This document shows positions 21,189 to 30,275 of a stretch of 64,000 nucleotides of DNA, one piece after another. How positions within the stretch are numbered: the first letter of the stretch is position 1; every line of letters begins with the position of its first letter. Source of the DNA: Solenopsis invicta (Eukaryota; Arthropoda; Insecta; Hymenoptera; Formicidae); contig NC_052671.1 of the NCBI RefSeq assembly GCF_016802725.1, positions 20,751,728 through 20,815,727 on the forward strand. Direction: 5' to 3'. The position numbers were made by a program, and so were the translations under genes. The notes beneath the pieces were generated by a model. That model ran no database searches. It worked only from the letters and a program-made list of their open reading frames with translations, and was not told the origin of the DNA.

Positions 21189-21977
21189 TTATAATAAATG
21201 TTCAAAATGTCCGCCTTCCATTGTGATGCATGCTCTCATTCGTCTCAATAAATTTGTCTGCATTCTCTCCATAACTGCATCCTCGATGGACCAAACGGCA
21301 TAATGAAGCTTGTCATTTAGTTCTTCAATTTCCTCGGGAAGTTGCCTGTATATTTTTTCCTTGCAGTATCCCCACAAGAAAAAATCTAATGGGTTAAGGT
21401 CCGGGGATCTTGCGGACCAGCGTATCGGGCCATATCGACCCATCCAACGTCCGGGAAATTGTTGGTTTAAAAAATTTGTAACGATTCTGGCGTTATGTGG
21501 ACCAGCACCGTCTTGTTGAAATATTATTTTATTTTGATTTGAGAGCGGTACTTCTAGAAAATTTGGTAGATTTTCTGTTAGAAATTCCACATATGAAGCG
21601 CCATTTAGCGTTTCTGACAGAATTACTAGACCCAAGATTGTTCCCATAATCTCAGCCCAGACGTTCAATTTCCAACGAACTTGAAAATTTCTCAGCCGCG
21701 TCACTCGCGGATTCTCGTCGTTCCATACGTGCATATTGTGCGAGTTCAGAACTCCTTCTCGTGTAAACAGCGATTCATCGCTAAATATTACATAAGAAAG
21801 AAGTTCTGGATCTTCGTCAACTCTTCTTAGAAAGTCCTCGCAAAATCTCATTCTCTGAGGATAATTTTCTTCTCGTAGGTGTTGCACGCGGCTGTAATGA
21901 TAGGCGTGCAATTTTTCTTCTTTCAAGATTCGCTGTACGCAGGAATCGAAGGATAATTGATTCACGGCTGAATCGTT
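21189..21977 (-). pseudogene. Tc1/mariner-superfamily transposase, cut by an LTR element
   Basis: The minus-strand frame carries IFSDESLF (first Asp), IFQQDGAGPHNAR (second Asp) and ARSPDLNPLDFFLWG (third Asp). Counting residues between the second Asp and the final Asp of PDLNPLD gives 41, so the spacing is DD41D. The C-terminus ends at the stop beginning at 21189. The N-terminal DNA-binding domain is missing because the frame is cut at 21977/21978 by the start of the GC-rich LTR. It does not resume beyond the other LTR at 28.87 kb. The surviving part has no internal stop, which suggests a recent loss. Confidence 0.85.
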
Positions 21978-23059
21978 TGTAACGAACCGCCTTTCCGCTC
22001 CCCCCCTCGGACCGTCCATCGTTCCAGGCTGTCCGGCCGAACAACCGCCGGACAGCAGAAACACGGCGCATAGCGCCGAAAATATACTCTAACACCGGCG
22101 TAGCGCGCGTTGACGCATCCGCACGTGCGATCTGCGTGGCAGATCTCCGCGCGCACGCGCTCGACCGGAGTGGCGACCGCCGGACCGATCTCGAGCGGCA
22201 GGGAGACCCCCACCGTTTCCGTACCGTTCCGTACCCCCGCACCGTCCCTGCTCTCGAGATTCGGGTATATAAGCGCCGCCGCTCCGAGAGTCGAGCGGTC
22301 TTCTTCTCCGTCCACTCTCCGATCCAGAAGAAGCCCAACCTAGCGCTCACTTGGGAGTTAAGAGCCTTAGCTTCCGCCAAGCAGTCTTGGCAAAGAGCGA
22401 TTCCGATAATCCCGATACCGCCGATAAAAACGGGCTCAAGTACATCTTGGGCTCCACCAGGAGATCCTGGTCGGCGATTCCCGATCCGCCGTCCTTACTA
22501 CGGTATCGACTCACGGCCTGGGGTGTGGAGTTCCGCGCCTCTACCAAGGGCTCTTGGCGTGAGTCGATCACCACCGCCGAACATCGCGGTATTAACCGCT
22601 CGCGACGGGAATCCCCGCTCCGCGTACACTCGCACCGAGCGCGCGTCACTTACGGCCGTGGCCCCGGCCTTCAGCAAGGCCACGGTCCGCGCGCGTCAAC
22701 ACCGGCTCCGAGTTCCCGGAAAACTCGCGGCCGGAATTCCGCGAACTCAGCCGCGACAATAGCGCGATCCGGACAATTGTAAATACCGTTCGTTACGTCC
22801 GCGCGCTCCGTTTTCTCGTCCGTCCGTCCGCGCGTAGCCCTTAAGTTTTGTTGGGTCCGTCCGAGCGTCATCGTCATCCGTCCGTCCGCGCGTCGTGGCC
22901 AAGCCACTCCACCTGTATATAGTCAGTACGTAATAAACGCACTATTGTATTTACCACCTAAAGCAATACACGTCTAGTTCTCTTGGCGACCTCCCTCCGC
23001 GTCCTGGTCCGTCCGCAGTCACGCACCGCCCCGTGCGCGGAAAAAGACGGGTCGTTACA
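21978..23059 (+). repeat. 5' LTR of the GC-rich gypsy-type element
   Basis: The LTR runs from TGTAACGAACCGCC to GGGTCGTTACA (TGT...ACA). Likely promoter TATATAAG is at 22266-22273 and polyadenylation signal AATAAA at 22932-22937, giving a long R region. It is directly followed by the PBS. Confidence 0.95.
22266..22273 (+). promoter_or_regulatory. LTR TATA box
   Basis: TATATAAG lies in the middle of the 5' LTR, with a pyrimidine-rich TCTTCTTCTCC about 35 bp downstream that could hold the start site. Confidence 0.65.
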
Positions 23060-23077
23060 TGGCGCCCGAACAGGGAC
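23060..23077 (+). promoter_or_regulatory. tRNA-Lys-type primer-binding site
   Basis: TGGCGCCCGAACAGGGAC abuts the 5' LTR. It equals the well-known complement of the tRNA-Lys(UUU) 3' end used by several retroelements. Confidence 0.88.
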
Positions 23078-23121
23078 CGTTTACGTTTCCGACCGCGGAG
23101 AACTAGACCCGTACCGATCCG

Positions 23122-24078
23122 ATGCCGCGGAGCTGGATATACCGTATCGACCGCGCCGAACTGCTCCGACAATTACAGCACGCCGATCTCGCCACTGACG
23201 GAAACGTCAACGAGCTTCGCCGCCGACTCAGCGAATTTCTAGTGTTGCACCCCGAACACGCGCCGGCCGGAGTCATGGCCGATCCACCCGCACTTAACGT
23301 TACCGTACCGGAACCGACCGCCGCGACCGAAAGAGACTCCCCCGCGAAAGTGATGAACCAGATCCGTAAGTGGGGATGTCACTTCGACGGGAAGGACCCG
23401 GTGTCCTTCCTGGAACGCGTCGACGAGCTACGAGCCGAATACGGCTACGACGACGCGTTGCTCCTCCGCGGACTGCCGGAGATGCTACGGGGAGACGCAC
23501 TCCTCTGGTATCGCAACAACCGCACCGCGTGGGGGACATGGCAGGAGTTCCTCGGAGAATTCCGAGAGTACTACCTGCCGCGCCGTTACTTTGCTCAACT
23601 CCGGCGGGACATTCAAGCCCGAACGCAGGCTCCGGAGGAGCCCTACCGCAAATACGCAACCGACGTACTCACAATGATGCGTCGCGCCGGGGGTTTCGGA
23701 GAGGAGGATCAGCTCGACCTCCTCTACGACAATATGCACCCCCGGTATAAGCTATACGTCCGCCGCGACGACATTCACCGGAACACCGAGTTGCTACGGC
23801 GAGCCGAAGAATTCGAGCACATTAGCTCGCAATGCCGCGAACGGCAACCCGCGTCGAAGCCGCCCGCGAATTCGGCTGCCACCGCCTACGACAAGGACAC
23901 GTGCTGCTGGCGGTGTAAGCAGCGCGGTCACACGCGGTTCGAATGCCGCCGCGCGGCCCGCAAATTTTGTTCCCAGTGCGGGAAAGACGACGTCTATACC
24001 CGCGATTGCCATCCGCCGCCGGGAAACGCCGCCAGGGCCGGGGGCACCGAGACCGCTCCCCGGTCCTCCGAATAAGGT
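23122..24078 (+). CDS. Gag of the GC-rich gypsy-type element
   Basis: An intact ORF of 317 codons encodes the structural polyprotein. The N-terminus has a Leu/Arg-rich SAP-like segment (ELRRRLSEFL). The middle is a retrotransposon-Gag capsid-like helical region with LRGDALLWYRNN and WQEFLGEFREYYLP. The C-terminus has two CCHC-spaced knuckles. The first, CWRCKQRGHTRFEC, is canonical. The second, CSQCGKDDVYTRDC, keeps the spacing but has Val in place of the metal-binding His. The ATG at 23122 is chosen as the first start after the PBS that opens the frame. Translation would mostly stop at TAA 24073-24075, with a fraction shifting into pol at 24021. Confidence 0.9.
24021..24067 (+). promoter_or_regulatory. 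-1 ribosomal frameshift signal (gag to pol)
   Basis: GGGAAAC at 24021-24027 is read in the gag frame as G_GGA_AAC, a canonical X_XXY_YYZ heptamer. After a 6-nt spacer (24028-24033), AGGGCCGGGG (24034-24043) can pair with CCCCGGTCCT (24058-24067), a 10-bp stem with one G-U and a 14-nt loop. Slipping back one base puts ribosomes into the long pol frame, which overlaps gag here. Heptamer, spacing and stem all fit the standard -1 signal. Confidence 0.85.
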
Positions 24079-27000
24079 ACAATCCGCGACCGCACATCGA
24101 CGTCCCCGTCGGGGATACCACGCTCACGGCCTTGCTCGACTCAGGCTCCGAAGGCTCATTTGTGAGCACCGACGCCGCCGAACGCCTCCACGGGAAGGGG
24201 TACACGACGATACCCGTCACAGGCCGGATCTACCTCGCGGACGGCTCCAGCACGCCGGTCGAGACGTGCCTCGTGCTGCCGGTTGTATTCCCGGCGCGCT
24301 CGTTCCGCCACGAATTCCGCGTGCTACCCGGACTCGACGTCGACATGTTGATCGGCGTCGATGTCATGGCACGAGCCCGGATCACGATTCCTCCGCCGCC
24401 ACTGCACCGGGAGGAAGACCGCCCGCCGCGAGCCGCCGTCCGTCCGACAACCGTCGCCAGCACCGAACCCGCGGAAGACGCACGCTTGCAGGCTTTCCTC
24501 GCCGAGGAACTGCCAAAGTTCGACCGAGTGCGTGGACCGACCGACCGCGCGGAACACGTGATCCGCGTTAAGAACCATCCGCCGATCAAGCAGCGCTACC
24601 GTCCCCGAAATCCGGCAATGCAGGCGATCATCGACCACGAGGTCGACGAGATGATACGCGCCGGAGTCATAGAGCCGTCTCGCAGCGCGTGGAGCTCGCC
24701 GATCGTCATCGTGCGCAAGAAAGACGGAAAACCGCGGTTCTGTATAGATTTCCGCCGCGTAAACGAGGTGACGGAACGCGACGCCTACCCGTTACCTCAG
24801 ATACCCGCCACGCTCGACAAATTGAGAGGCGCGCGGTACCTCTCGACGATCGACTTAATGAGCGGCTACTGGCAGATACCCCTGGCCCCGGCAAGCCGAC
24901 CCGTTACCGCTTTTACCGTGCCGGGTCGGGGGTTAATGCAATTTAAAGTGATGCCGTTTGGGCTTCACTCCGCGCCGGCTACCTTCCAGCGTCTGCTCGA
25001 CGATGTCCTCGGGCCCGAACTAGAACCGCGGGTTTTCGTCTACTTGGACGACATCATCGTCGTCACCCGAACGTTCGACGAGCACCTCGCCACGCTGCGA
25101 GAGGTTTTCCGCCGGCTACGCGAGGCGCGACTCCGACCGAACACCGAGAAGTGCCGTTTTTGCACGGAGCGGCTGAAGTATCTCGGCCACGTGGTCGACC
25201 GCGACGGAATCCGGACCGATCCGGAGAAGACGGAGGCTATCGCGAACTGGCCCGAGCCGCAGAGCGTGCGGCAGATACGACAGTTCCTAGGCCTCGCGTC
25301 CTGGTACCGCCGTTTTATCCGAGACTTCGCGACCGTCGCCGCCCCGCTCACCGCGCTCACACGAAAAAATGCCCGCTGGTCATGGGGGAACCACGAGCAG
25401 GCGGCCTTCGAGGCCTTGAAAACGACCCTCACGTCCGCACCCGTGCTAGCCTGCCCGGATTTCGAGCGACAGTTCGTGCTGCAAACGGACGCAAGCACGA
25501 CCGGACTGGGTGCCGTGCTCACCCAGTACTTCCCTGAGGGCGAGCGCGTCATCGCGTACGCGAGCCGAACGCTCAACAACGCAGAGCGCAACTATAGCGC
25601 GACCGAGCTCGAATGTCTCGCCGTACTCTGGGGGATCCGCCGAATGCGAGACTACCTTGAGGGTTACCGCTTCAAGGTAGTCACCGACCATCAGTCACTC
25701 CGGTGGCTGCAAAAACTAGACTCACCGACCGGACGTTTGGGCCGATGGGCCTTCGAACTACGACAATTCGACTTCGAGGTGCAATACCGGAAGGGGTCGC
25801 TGAATAAGGTTGCGGACGCGCTCTCACGGCGAACGGCCGTTAACGCCGCCGCGAACACAGCTTGCGCGTGGTACCGAAAGTGGTGGGACATCACTTCCAC
25901 CACTCCCGACGCCGCCCCCGACTTCCGCATCGCGGACGGTCGCCTCTACCGGCACGTGCTCCACACGCTGGACTTCGCGGACGCGCCGAACGACGCGCAG
26001 TGGAAGGAGTGCGTGCCGCGCGAAAACCGAGCCGAACTCCTCCAGCGGTACCACGACGCACCGACCGCCGGACATCTCGGCACCGCGAAAACGATCGCTC
26101 GCATTGCCCGCCACTTCTACTGGCCGGGAATGTTCCGCGAGATCTCGCGCTACGTACGGCAGTGCCGAACCTGCCTAGCGCATAAACCAGAGCAACGGCG
26201 ACCGGCCGGATTGCTCCACCCGACCGACGTGTCACAGCCATGGCAACAGGTAACGATCGACCTGGTAGGGCCGCTTCCGCGGTCAAGCCAGGGGCATACA
26301 TGGCTGTTGACAATGCAGGACCGGTTCACGAAGTGGCTGGAAATGCGAGCGCTTCGACGCGCTACCGCCGCGAATGTCGCTACCGCACTGACCAAAGCCG
26401 TCATCCTGCGGCACGGCTGCCCCGAGGAAATTTGGTCAGATAACGGGACCCAGCTCCGCTCCGCGACCCTGACCGACTTGCTGCGTGCGCTTCAAATCCG
26501 CCACCGTCTCACGCCGGCGTACGCCCCGCACTGCAATCCGGTCGAGCGCACCAACCGAACCGTCAAAACTATGATCCGTCAGTACCTACATCGCGACCAC
26601 CGCAAGTGGGACGAACGCCTCGCCGAATTGCAGTTCGCGTACAACACCGCGACTCACGACGCAACGGGGCATACGCCGGCGTTCCTGAACCACGGCCGCG
26701 AGTTACGACGGCCGGAGGAACGCGCACCAGCCGGCCCTCCGCAACGACCGCACGCGTTGCAGCGCCGACTACGTGAGACGTACGCGCTCGTCCGCATCCA
26801 GCTGGCCCGTGCGTTCCAACGGCAGCAACAATATTATAATCTGCGTCGGCGGGAATGGCGACCGAAGCGGGGAGATTGGGTGTGGAAGCGGGACCACCCC
26901 CTCTCCCGTCGTGCGGATGCGTTCAACGCGAAACTCGCGCCGAAGTACGTAGGGCCACTCGAGGTACGCCGCATCATCTCGCCGGTAATATACGACCTCC

Positions 27001-27758
27001 GAAGCGCGGGGGGCAAGTGGTACCGGCACGTCCATGTCCAGGACCTCAAGCCGGCCCCCGCTCCGACCGAAGAAACCGAGTCGGACACCAACGACGACGA
27101 CGACGACGCGGCATGCGGCGCGCTCGTGACTCGGCCGGCGAGCCGAGCGACGCTCCGGCAGAAGCAACACGAGAGCACGGCCACGGCACGTGGGCAAATT
27201 CCTACGACCAGCGCGCGCACCGGTAGCCGGAATTCGAGCGCGGATACCAGGAACCGATCGGCTCATTCTCAGAAGAGATATGGAGCACGACGGTATCCTC
27301 GCCGAGATCGCCGAGCTGCTAGGCGAAGCTCCGGAGCCGTACGACCCGGCCCGGCCCGAAATAGAACGGCCGCCGAAACCGAGACCACCCCCGGACCGAG
27401 GCGATACCGCCGCTACTCGTCCGAGCCAGTCGACACCACCGAGCAGTGCAGGCAGATCGGCCCCGATACCGTGGCTCAGAGGGCCTCCACCGCCGGTCCC
27501 CCAGGTCATCGTGCCGCGGGGACACCGACCGCAACCGACGCTCGAACCCGACCGGGTCATGGGACCCGAGCCGCCGCCACCGATCACCGTAGAGGTCACT
27601 CCCGGCACCGTCGTGGACGTACCGTACTTTGCGGTCCACGTCAGCCGCGCCTATACCGCGCGGGTAAGGGACCGCCGCTGGAGGTTGCGGTTCGACCGAA
27701 CAGGACGCCTCCGCTCCAGCAAAGAAATACGGCCGCCACCAAAGGACCCGAAAGATGA
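24027..27758 (+). CDS. Pol of the GC-rich gypsy-type element (PR-RT-RNaseH-IN)
   Basis: The frame is open from 23943 but is expected to be entered at 24027 by -1 frameshifting. In order it encodes an aspartic protease (LLDSGSEGSF, about 24126), then RT with FCIDFRRVN, MPFGLHSAPATFQ and YLDDI (about 25041). RNase H follows (LQTDASTTGLGA about 25480; TELECLAVLWGI; VVTDHQSLRWL). Integrase has an H-H-C-C region ending CRTCLAHK (about 26165). The integrase core has TIDLVGP (about 26256), WSDNGTQ (about 26432) and NPVERTNRT (about 26536), giving D, D, E. A GPL-type GPY/F module is at about 26950. No internal stop is seen. The last ~230 residues are Arg/Thr/Ala-rich and overlap another ORF in a different frame. 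Confidence 0.92.
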   Translation, partial: RRQGRGHRDRSPVLRIRYNPRPHIDVPVGDTTLTALLDSGSEGSFVSTDAAERLHGKGYTTIPVTGRIYLADGSSTPVETCLVLPVVFPARSFRHEFRVLPGLDVDMLIGVDVMARARITIPPPPLHREEDRPPRAAVRPTTVASTEPAEDARLQAFLAEELPKFDRVRGPTDRAEHVIRVKNHPPIKQRYRPRNPAMQAIIDHEVDEMIRAGVIEPSRSAWSSPIVIVRKKDGKPRFCIDFRRVNEVTERDAYPLPQIPATLDKLRGARYLSTIDLMSGYWQIPLAPASRPVTAFTVPGRGLMQFKVMPFGLHSAPATFQRLLDDVLGPELEPRVFVYLDDIIVVTRTFDEHLATLREVFRRLREARLRPNTEKCRFCTERLKYLGHVVDRDGIRTDPEKTEAIANWPEPQSVRQIRQFLGLASWYRRFIRDFATVAAPLTALTRKNARWSWGNHEQAAFEALKTTLTSAPVLACPDFERQFVLQTDASTTGLGAVLTQYFPEGERVIAYASRTLNNAERNYSATELECLAVLWGIRRMRDYLEGYRFKVVTDHQSLRWLQKLDSPTGRLGRWAFELRQFDFEVQYRKGSLNKVADALSRRTAVNAAANTACAWYRKWWDITSTTPDAAPDFRIADGRLYRHVLHTLDFADAPNDAQWKECVPRENRAELLQRYHDAPTAGHLGTAKTIARIARHFYWPGMFREISRYVRQCRTCLAHKPEQRRPAGLLHPTDVSQPWQQVTIDLVGPLPRSSQGHTWLLTMQDRFTKWLEMRALRRATAANVATALTKAVILRHGCPEEIWSDNGTQLRSATLTDLLRALQIRHRLTPAYAPHCNPVERTNRTVKTMIRQYLHRDHRKWDERLAELQFAYNTATHDATGHTPAFLNHGRELRRPEERAPAGPPQRPHALQRRLRETYALVRIQLARAFQRQQQYYNLRRREWRPKRGDWVWKRDHPLSRRADAFNAKLAPKYVGPLEVRRIISPVIYDLRSAGGKWYRHVHVQDLKPAPAPTEETESDTNDDDDDAACGALVTRPASRATLRQKQHESTATARGQIPTTSARTGSRNSSADTRNRSAHSQKRYGARRYPRRDRRAARRSSGAVRPGPARNRTAAETETTPGPRRYRRYSSEPVDTTEQCRQIGPDTVAQRASTAGPPGHRAAGTPTATDARTRPGHGTRAAATDHRRGHSRHRRGRTVLCGPRQPRLYRAGKGPPLEVAVRPNRTPPLQQRNTAATKGPER

Positions 27759-27771
27759 ATTTGGCCTCTGA
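27280..27771 (+). CDS. Third ORF overlapping the pol 3' end, unknown function
   Basis: This frame, +1 relative to pol, is open from 27190. A plausible start is ATG 27280 (MEHDGILAEIAELLGEAPEP), giving 163 residues. The protein has an acidic amphipathic start, a Pro-rich middle (PPPPVPQVIVPRG) and an ordered-looking C-terminus with alternating hydrophobic and basic residues (RWRLRFDRTGRL). It stops 28 bases before the 3' LTR, leaving just the polypurine tract. In the same stretch the pol frame gives only Arg/Thr-rich low-complexity protein, which suggests this frame may be the selected one. How it would be translated (splicing, reinitiation or shifting) is not shown. I do not recognise a family. 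Confidence 0.5.
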   Translation: MEHDGILAEIAELLGEAPEPYDPARPEIERPPKPRPPPDRGDTAATRPSQSTPPSSAGRSAPIPWLRGPPPPVPQVIVPRGHRPQPTLEPDRVMGPEPPPPITVEVTPGTVVDVPYFAVHVSRAYTARVRDRRWRLRFDRTGRLRSSKEIRPPPKDPKDEFGL

Positions 27772-27782
27772 ATTCAGGCCTA

Positions 27783-27799
27783 CTCAAAGGGGGGGGTGG
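27783..27799 (+). promoter_or_regulatory. Polypurine tract of the GC-rich element
   Basis: CAAAGGGGGGGGTGGTG-like purine-rich sequence directly precedes the 3' LTR. Confidence 0.75.
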
Positions 27800-28872
27800 T
27801 GTAACAAACCGCCTTTCCGCTCCCCCCTCGGACCGTCCATCGTTCCAGGCTGTCCGGCCGAACAACCGCCGGACAGCAGAAACACGGCGCATAGCGCCGA
27901 AAATATACTCTAACACCGGCGTAGCGCGCGTTGACGCATCCGCACGTGCGATCTGCGTGGCAGACCTCCGCGCGCACGCGCTCGACCGGAGTGGCGACCG
28001 CCGGACCGATCTCGAGCGGCAGGGAGACCCCCACCGTTTCCGTACCGTTCCGTACCCCCGCACCGTCCCTGCTCTCGAGATTCGGGTATATAAGCGCCGC
28101 CGCTCCGAGAGTCGAGCGGTCTTCTTCTCCGTCCACTCTCCGATCCAGAAGAAGCCCAACCTAGCGCTCACTTGGGAGTTAAGAGCCTTAGCTTCCGCCA
28201 AGCAGTCTTGGCAAAGAGCGATTCCGATAATCCCGATACCGCCGATAAAAACGGGCTCAAGTACATCTTGGGCTCCACCAGGAGATCCTGGTCGGCGATT
28301 CCCGATCCGCCGTCCTTACTACGGTATCGACTCACGGCCTGGGGTGTGGAGTTCCGCGCCTCTACCAAGGGCTCTTGGCGTGAGTCGATCACCACCGCCG
28401 AACATCGCGGTATTAACCGCTCGCGACGGGAATCCCCGCTCCGCGTACACTCGCACCGAGCGCGCGTCACTTACGGCCGTGGCCCCGGCCTTCAGCAAGG
28501 CCACGGTCCGCGCGCGTCAACACCGGCTCCGAGTTCCCGGAAAACTCGAGGCCGGAATTCCGCGAACTCAGCCGCGACAATAGCGCGATCCGGACAATTG
28601 TAAATACCGTTCGTTACGTCCGCGCGCTCCGTTTTCTCGTCCGTCCGTCCGCGCGTAGCCCTTAAGTTTTGTTGGGTCCGTCCGAGCGTCATCGTCATCC
28701 GTCCGTCCGCGCGTCGTGGCCAAGCCACTCCACATGTATATAGTCAGTACGTAATAAACGCACTATTGTATTTACCACCTAAAGCAATACACGTCTAGTT
28801 CTCTTGGCGACCTCCCTCCGCGTCCTGGTCCGTCCGCAGTCACGCACCGCCCCGTGCGCGGAAAAAGACGGG
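27800..28872 (+). repeat. 3' LTR of the GC-rich gypsy-type element (3' end lost)
   Basis: It is nearly identical to the 5' LTR. Differences seen are TGTAACA for TGTAACG, one fewer C in the C-run, GCAGACC for GCAGATC, CTCGAGG for CTCGCGG, and CCACATG for CCACCTG. The TATA box is at 28087-28094 and AATAAA at 28753-28758. The copy runs out after GAAAAAGACGGG, where the 5' LTR continues TCGTTACA. The flanking sequence is not the transposase interrupted on the left. Confidence 0.93.
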
Positions 28873-29044
28873 GACAACTCTATGATTATTAGGCACCAGA
28901 GTTTTTAGAAAGAGAACAAAAAAGCTATTGAGATTTAAATGAAACAATCGGCTATATTTTCTCTTCACCTTAACGAGAAAATACACCTGGTCCAACGACC
29001 CGGCTTCCGAAAGCCGTTTGCTCATTTATTCTATACTCGAGCTT

Positions 29045-29389
29045 TTAAGAAATGCTTTTCTCTGAGGGAAGGATAACCTCGGCTACAGGCTGTGGTACAG
29101 GGAGAAGAATTTCTGCCCTTTTTATGCCTGTCTCGTTCTGCGTGGTATGATGTTTCATGAAGGCCAGGATCTCTCTCAGAACCTCAGTCAAAGTTTCGCC
29201 GAACTCTACTTGCCGAGGGGACGAAGACGATCGCTGGAAAGAGTCTTGCGCAGTGCTTTGTAAACGTGAGCTTGAAGACCTAACCTTAATCAGTCGAGTT
29301 CGTGATTTTTTTTTATCCTTATGTTTTCTCGAATAGCGGAGATGGTCTGAGTGACTCCTATGATGATGTAATTGTTTTTCCTTCGACAT
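29045..29389 (-). CDS. Unrecognised His/Lys/Ser/Arg-rich ORF
   Basis: A 114-codon frame from ATG 29389 (MSKEKQLHHHRSHSDHLRYS) begins with a His/Arg/Lys/Ser-rich, nucleic-acid-binding-like segment. It continues through an RS-like stretch to an amphipathic segment (TLTEVLREILAFMKHH) and a hydrophobic tail. Composition and GC are more coding-like than the surroundings. The ATG is in good context (ACAGAATGTCG), although the frame is open a little upstream. It may be the first coding part of a retroelement gag-like protein or a host exon. No domain is recognised. Confidence 0.35.
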   Translation of the reverse strand: MSKEKQLHHHRSHSDHLRYSRKHKDKKKSRTRLIKVRSSSSRLQSTAQDSFQRSSSSPRQVEFGETLTEVLREILAFMKHHTTQNETGIKRAEILLPVPQPVAEVILPSEKSIS

Positions 29390-29422
29390 TCTGTGTCGAG
29401 AAATTTCAAATCTAAGAAACAA

Positions 29423-30270
29423 AATAGATAACTTAATCTTTGTACCGTTAGTTTGCGCAACAAAAACAGAATGTAGTTAGCGCCAGGAGCGGCGCCGGTG
29501 TCGGCGCATGCCATAAGACCACGTGACACGTGACCCCTCTGCCGTCCTAAAAATTTGTCTAAAACTGTTGGGGTAGCGCACGCAGAGACTACATTATTAT
29601 CTATCCGAATGAAACATCCTAGACATAATCACTGGCTGGATATTGTAATCCATGTGGTTACAGTAATTCCGCCGGAAATTATTACATATGACGGATCACA
29701 TACATGTAGTCAGTGTACTGCAAATACTACAGTTGTCAACTTTTTGTACTATTCTGTAATACGATTATACGCCATGCCACAGAATGGATCACACGCGTGT
29801 AATTATTGTACTAATGCCGCACTCATGTTGCCCATGTGACAGGTTTCCTAACCTGAATGGCCATCAATCTCGATTCGTGAGGCAGACAATTTTTCTTATC
29901 GAATTTGTTTATTTTGTGCAAAAACGCATTGAGTGAGTCTATAAATAAATACGTACAGTTAAAAATATACATTTTGCATTAACTAGAGTCAATATTATAC
30001 TCTTACGAATACTACCTATCAAATTTTTCAAATGTTTATAATTGACAAAGTGTACATAAAACAAAACTAATTAGACCAAATGCGCGTTATTAAATCAGTT
30101 TTTGTCTTCCTACCTAATGCATATCTTACTTTTTTCAGGGAAAATGTGCACTTCCTTAAATCTGCCTCCAAGTTATAATTTTTTAACTCTAGCGTTATTG
30201 CAATGAATATTTTGAATAAATTGACGTTTCAAACAAGTAAGTATCAAAAGATTGAATGAAGAATATAAGA
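29423..30270. other. Intergenic sequence without assignable features
   Basis: Mixed composition to about 29,850, then AT-rich. Two loosely similar GGATCACA(T/C)(A/G)C(A/G)TGTA phrases occur at about 29694 and 29788. No gene is supported. Confidence 0.5.
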
Positions 30271-30275
30271 ATGAT

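Larger units (their letters stand above)
21978..28872 (+). mobile_element. GC-rich, near-intact gypsy-type LTR retrotransposon
   Basis: The element has two LTRs (21978-23059 and 27800-28872), a PBS, gag, a frameshifted pol with PR-RT-RNase H-IN in gypsy (Metaviridae) order, a third ORF and a polypurine tract. The LTRs differ at only a handful of positions over ~1.07 kb, implying a young insertion. GC content is far above that of flanking DNA, and its codons are dominated by CG-rich choices. It interrupts the transposase on its left. No target-site duplication is visible, and the right LTR lacks the last 8 bases found in the left one. No env-like gene was recognised. Confidence 0.95.

Noticed and set aside
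22136..22782. ORFs of 143-208 codons inside the LTR, repeated in the other LTR
   Set aside because: They fall across TATA, R and U5 regions, have Arg/Ser/Pro-rich low-complexity products, and are duplicated only because the LTR is duplicated.
21817..28201. Long antisense and alternative-frame ORFs within the GC-rich element, including a 279-codon minus-strand frame at 26769-27608
   Set aside because: High GC depletes stop codons in all frames. The frames carry no domains and overlap the recognised gag, pol and LTR sequence.
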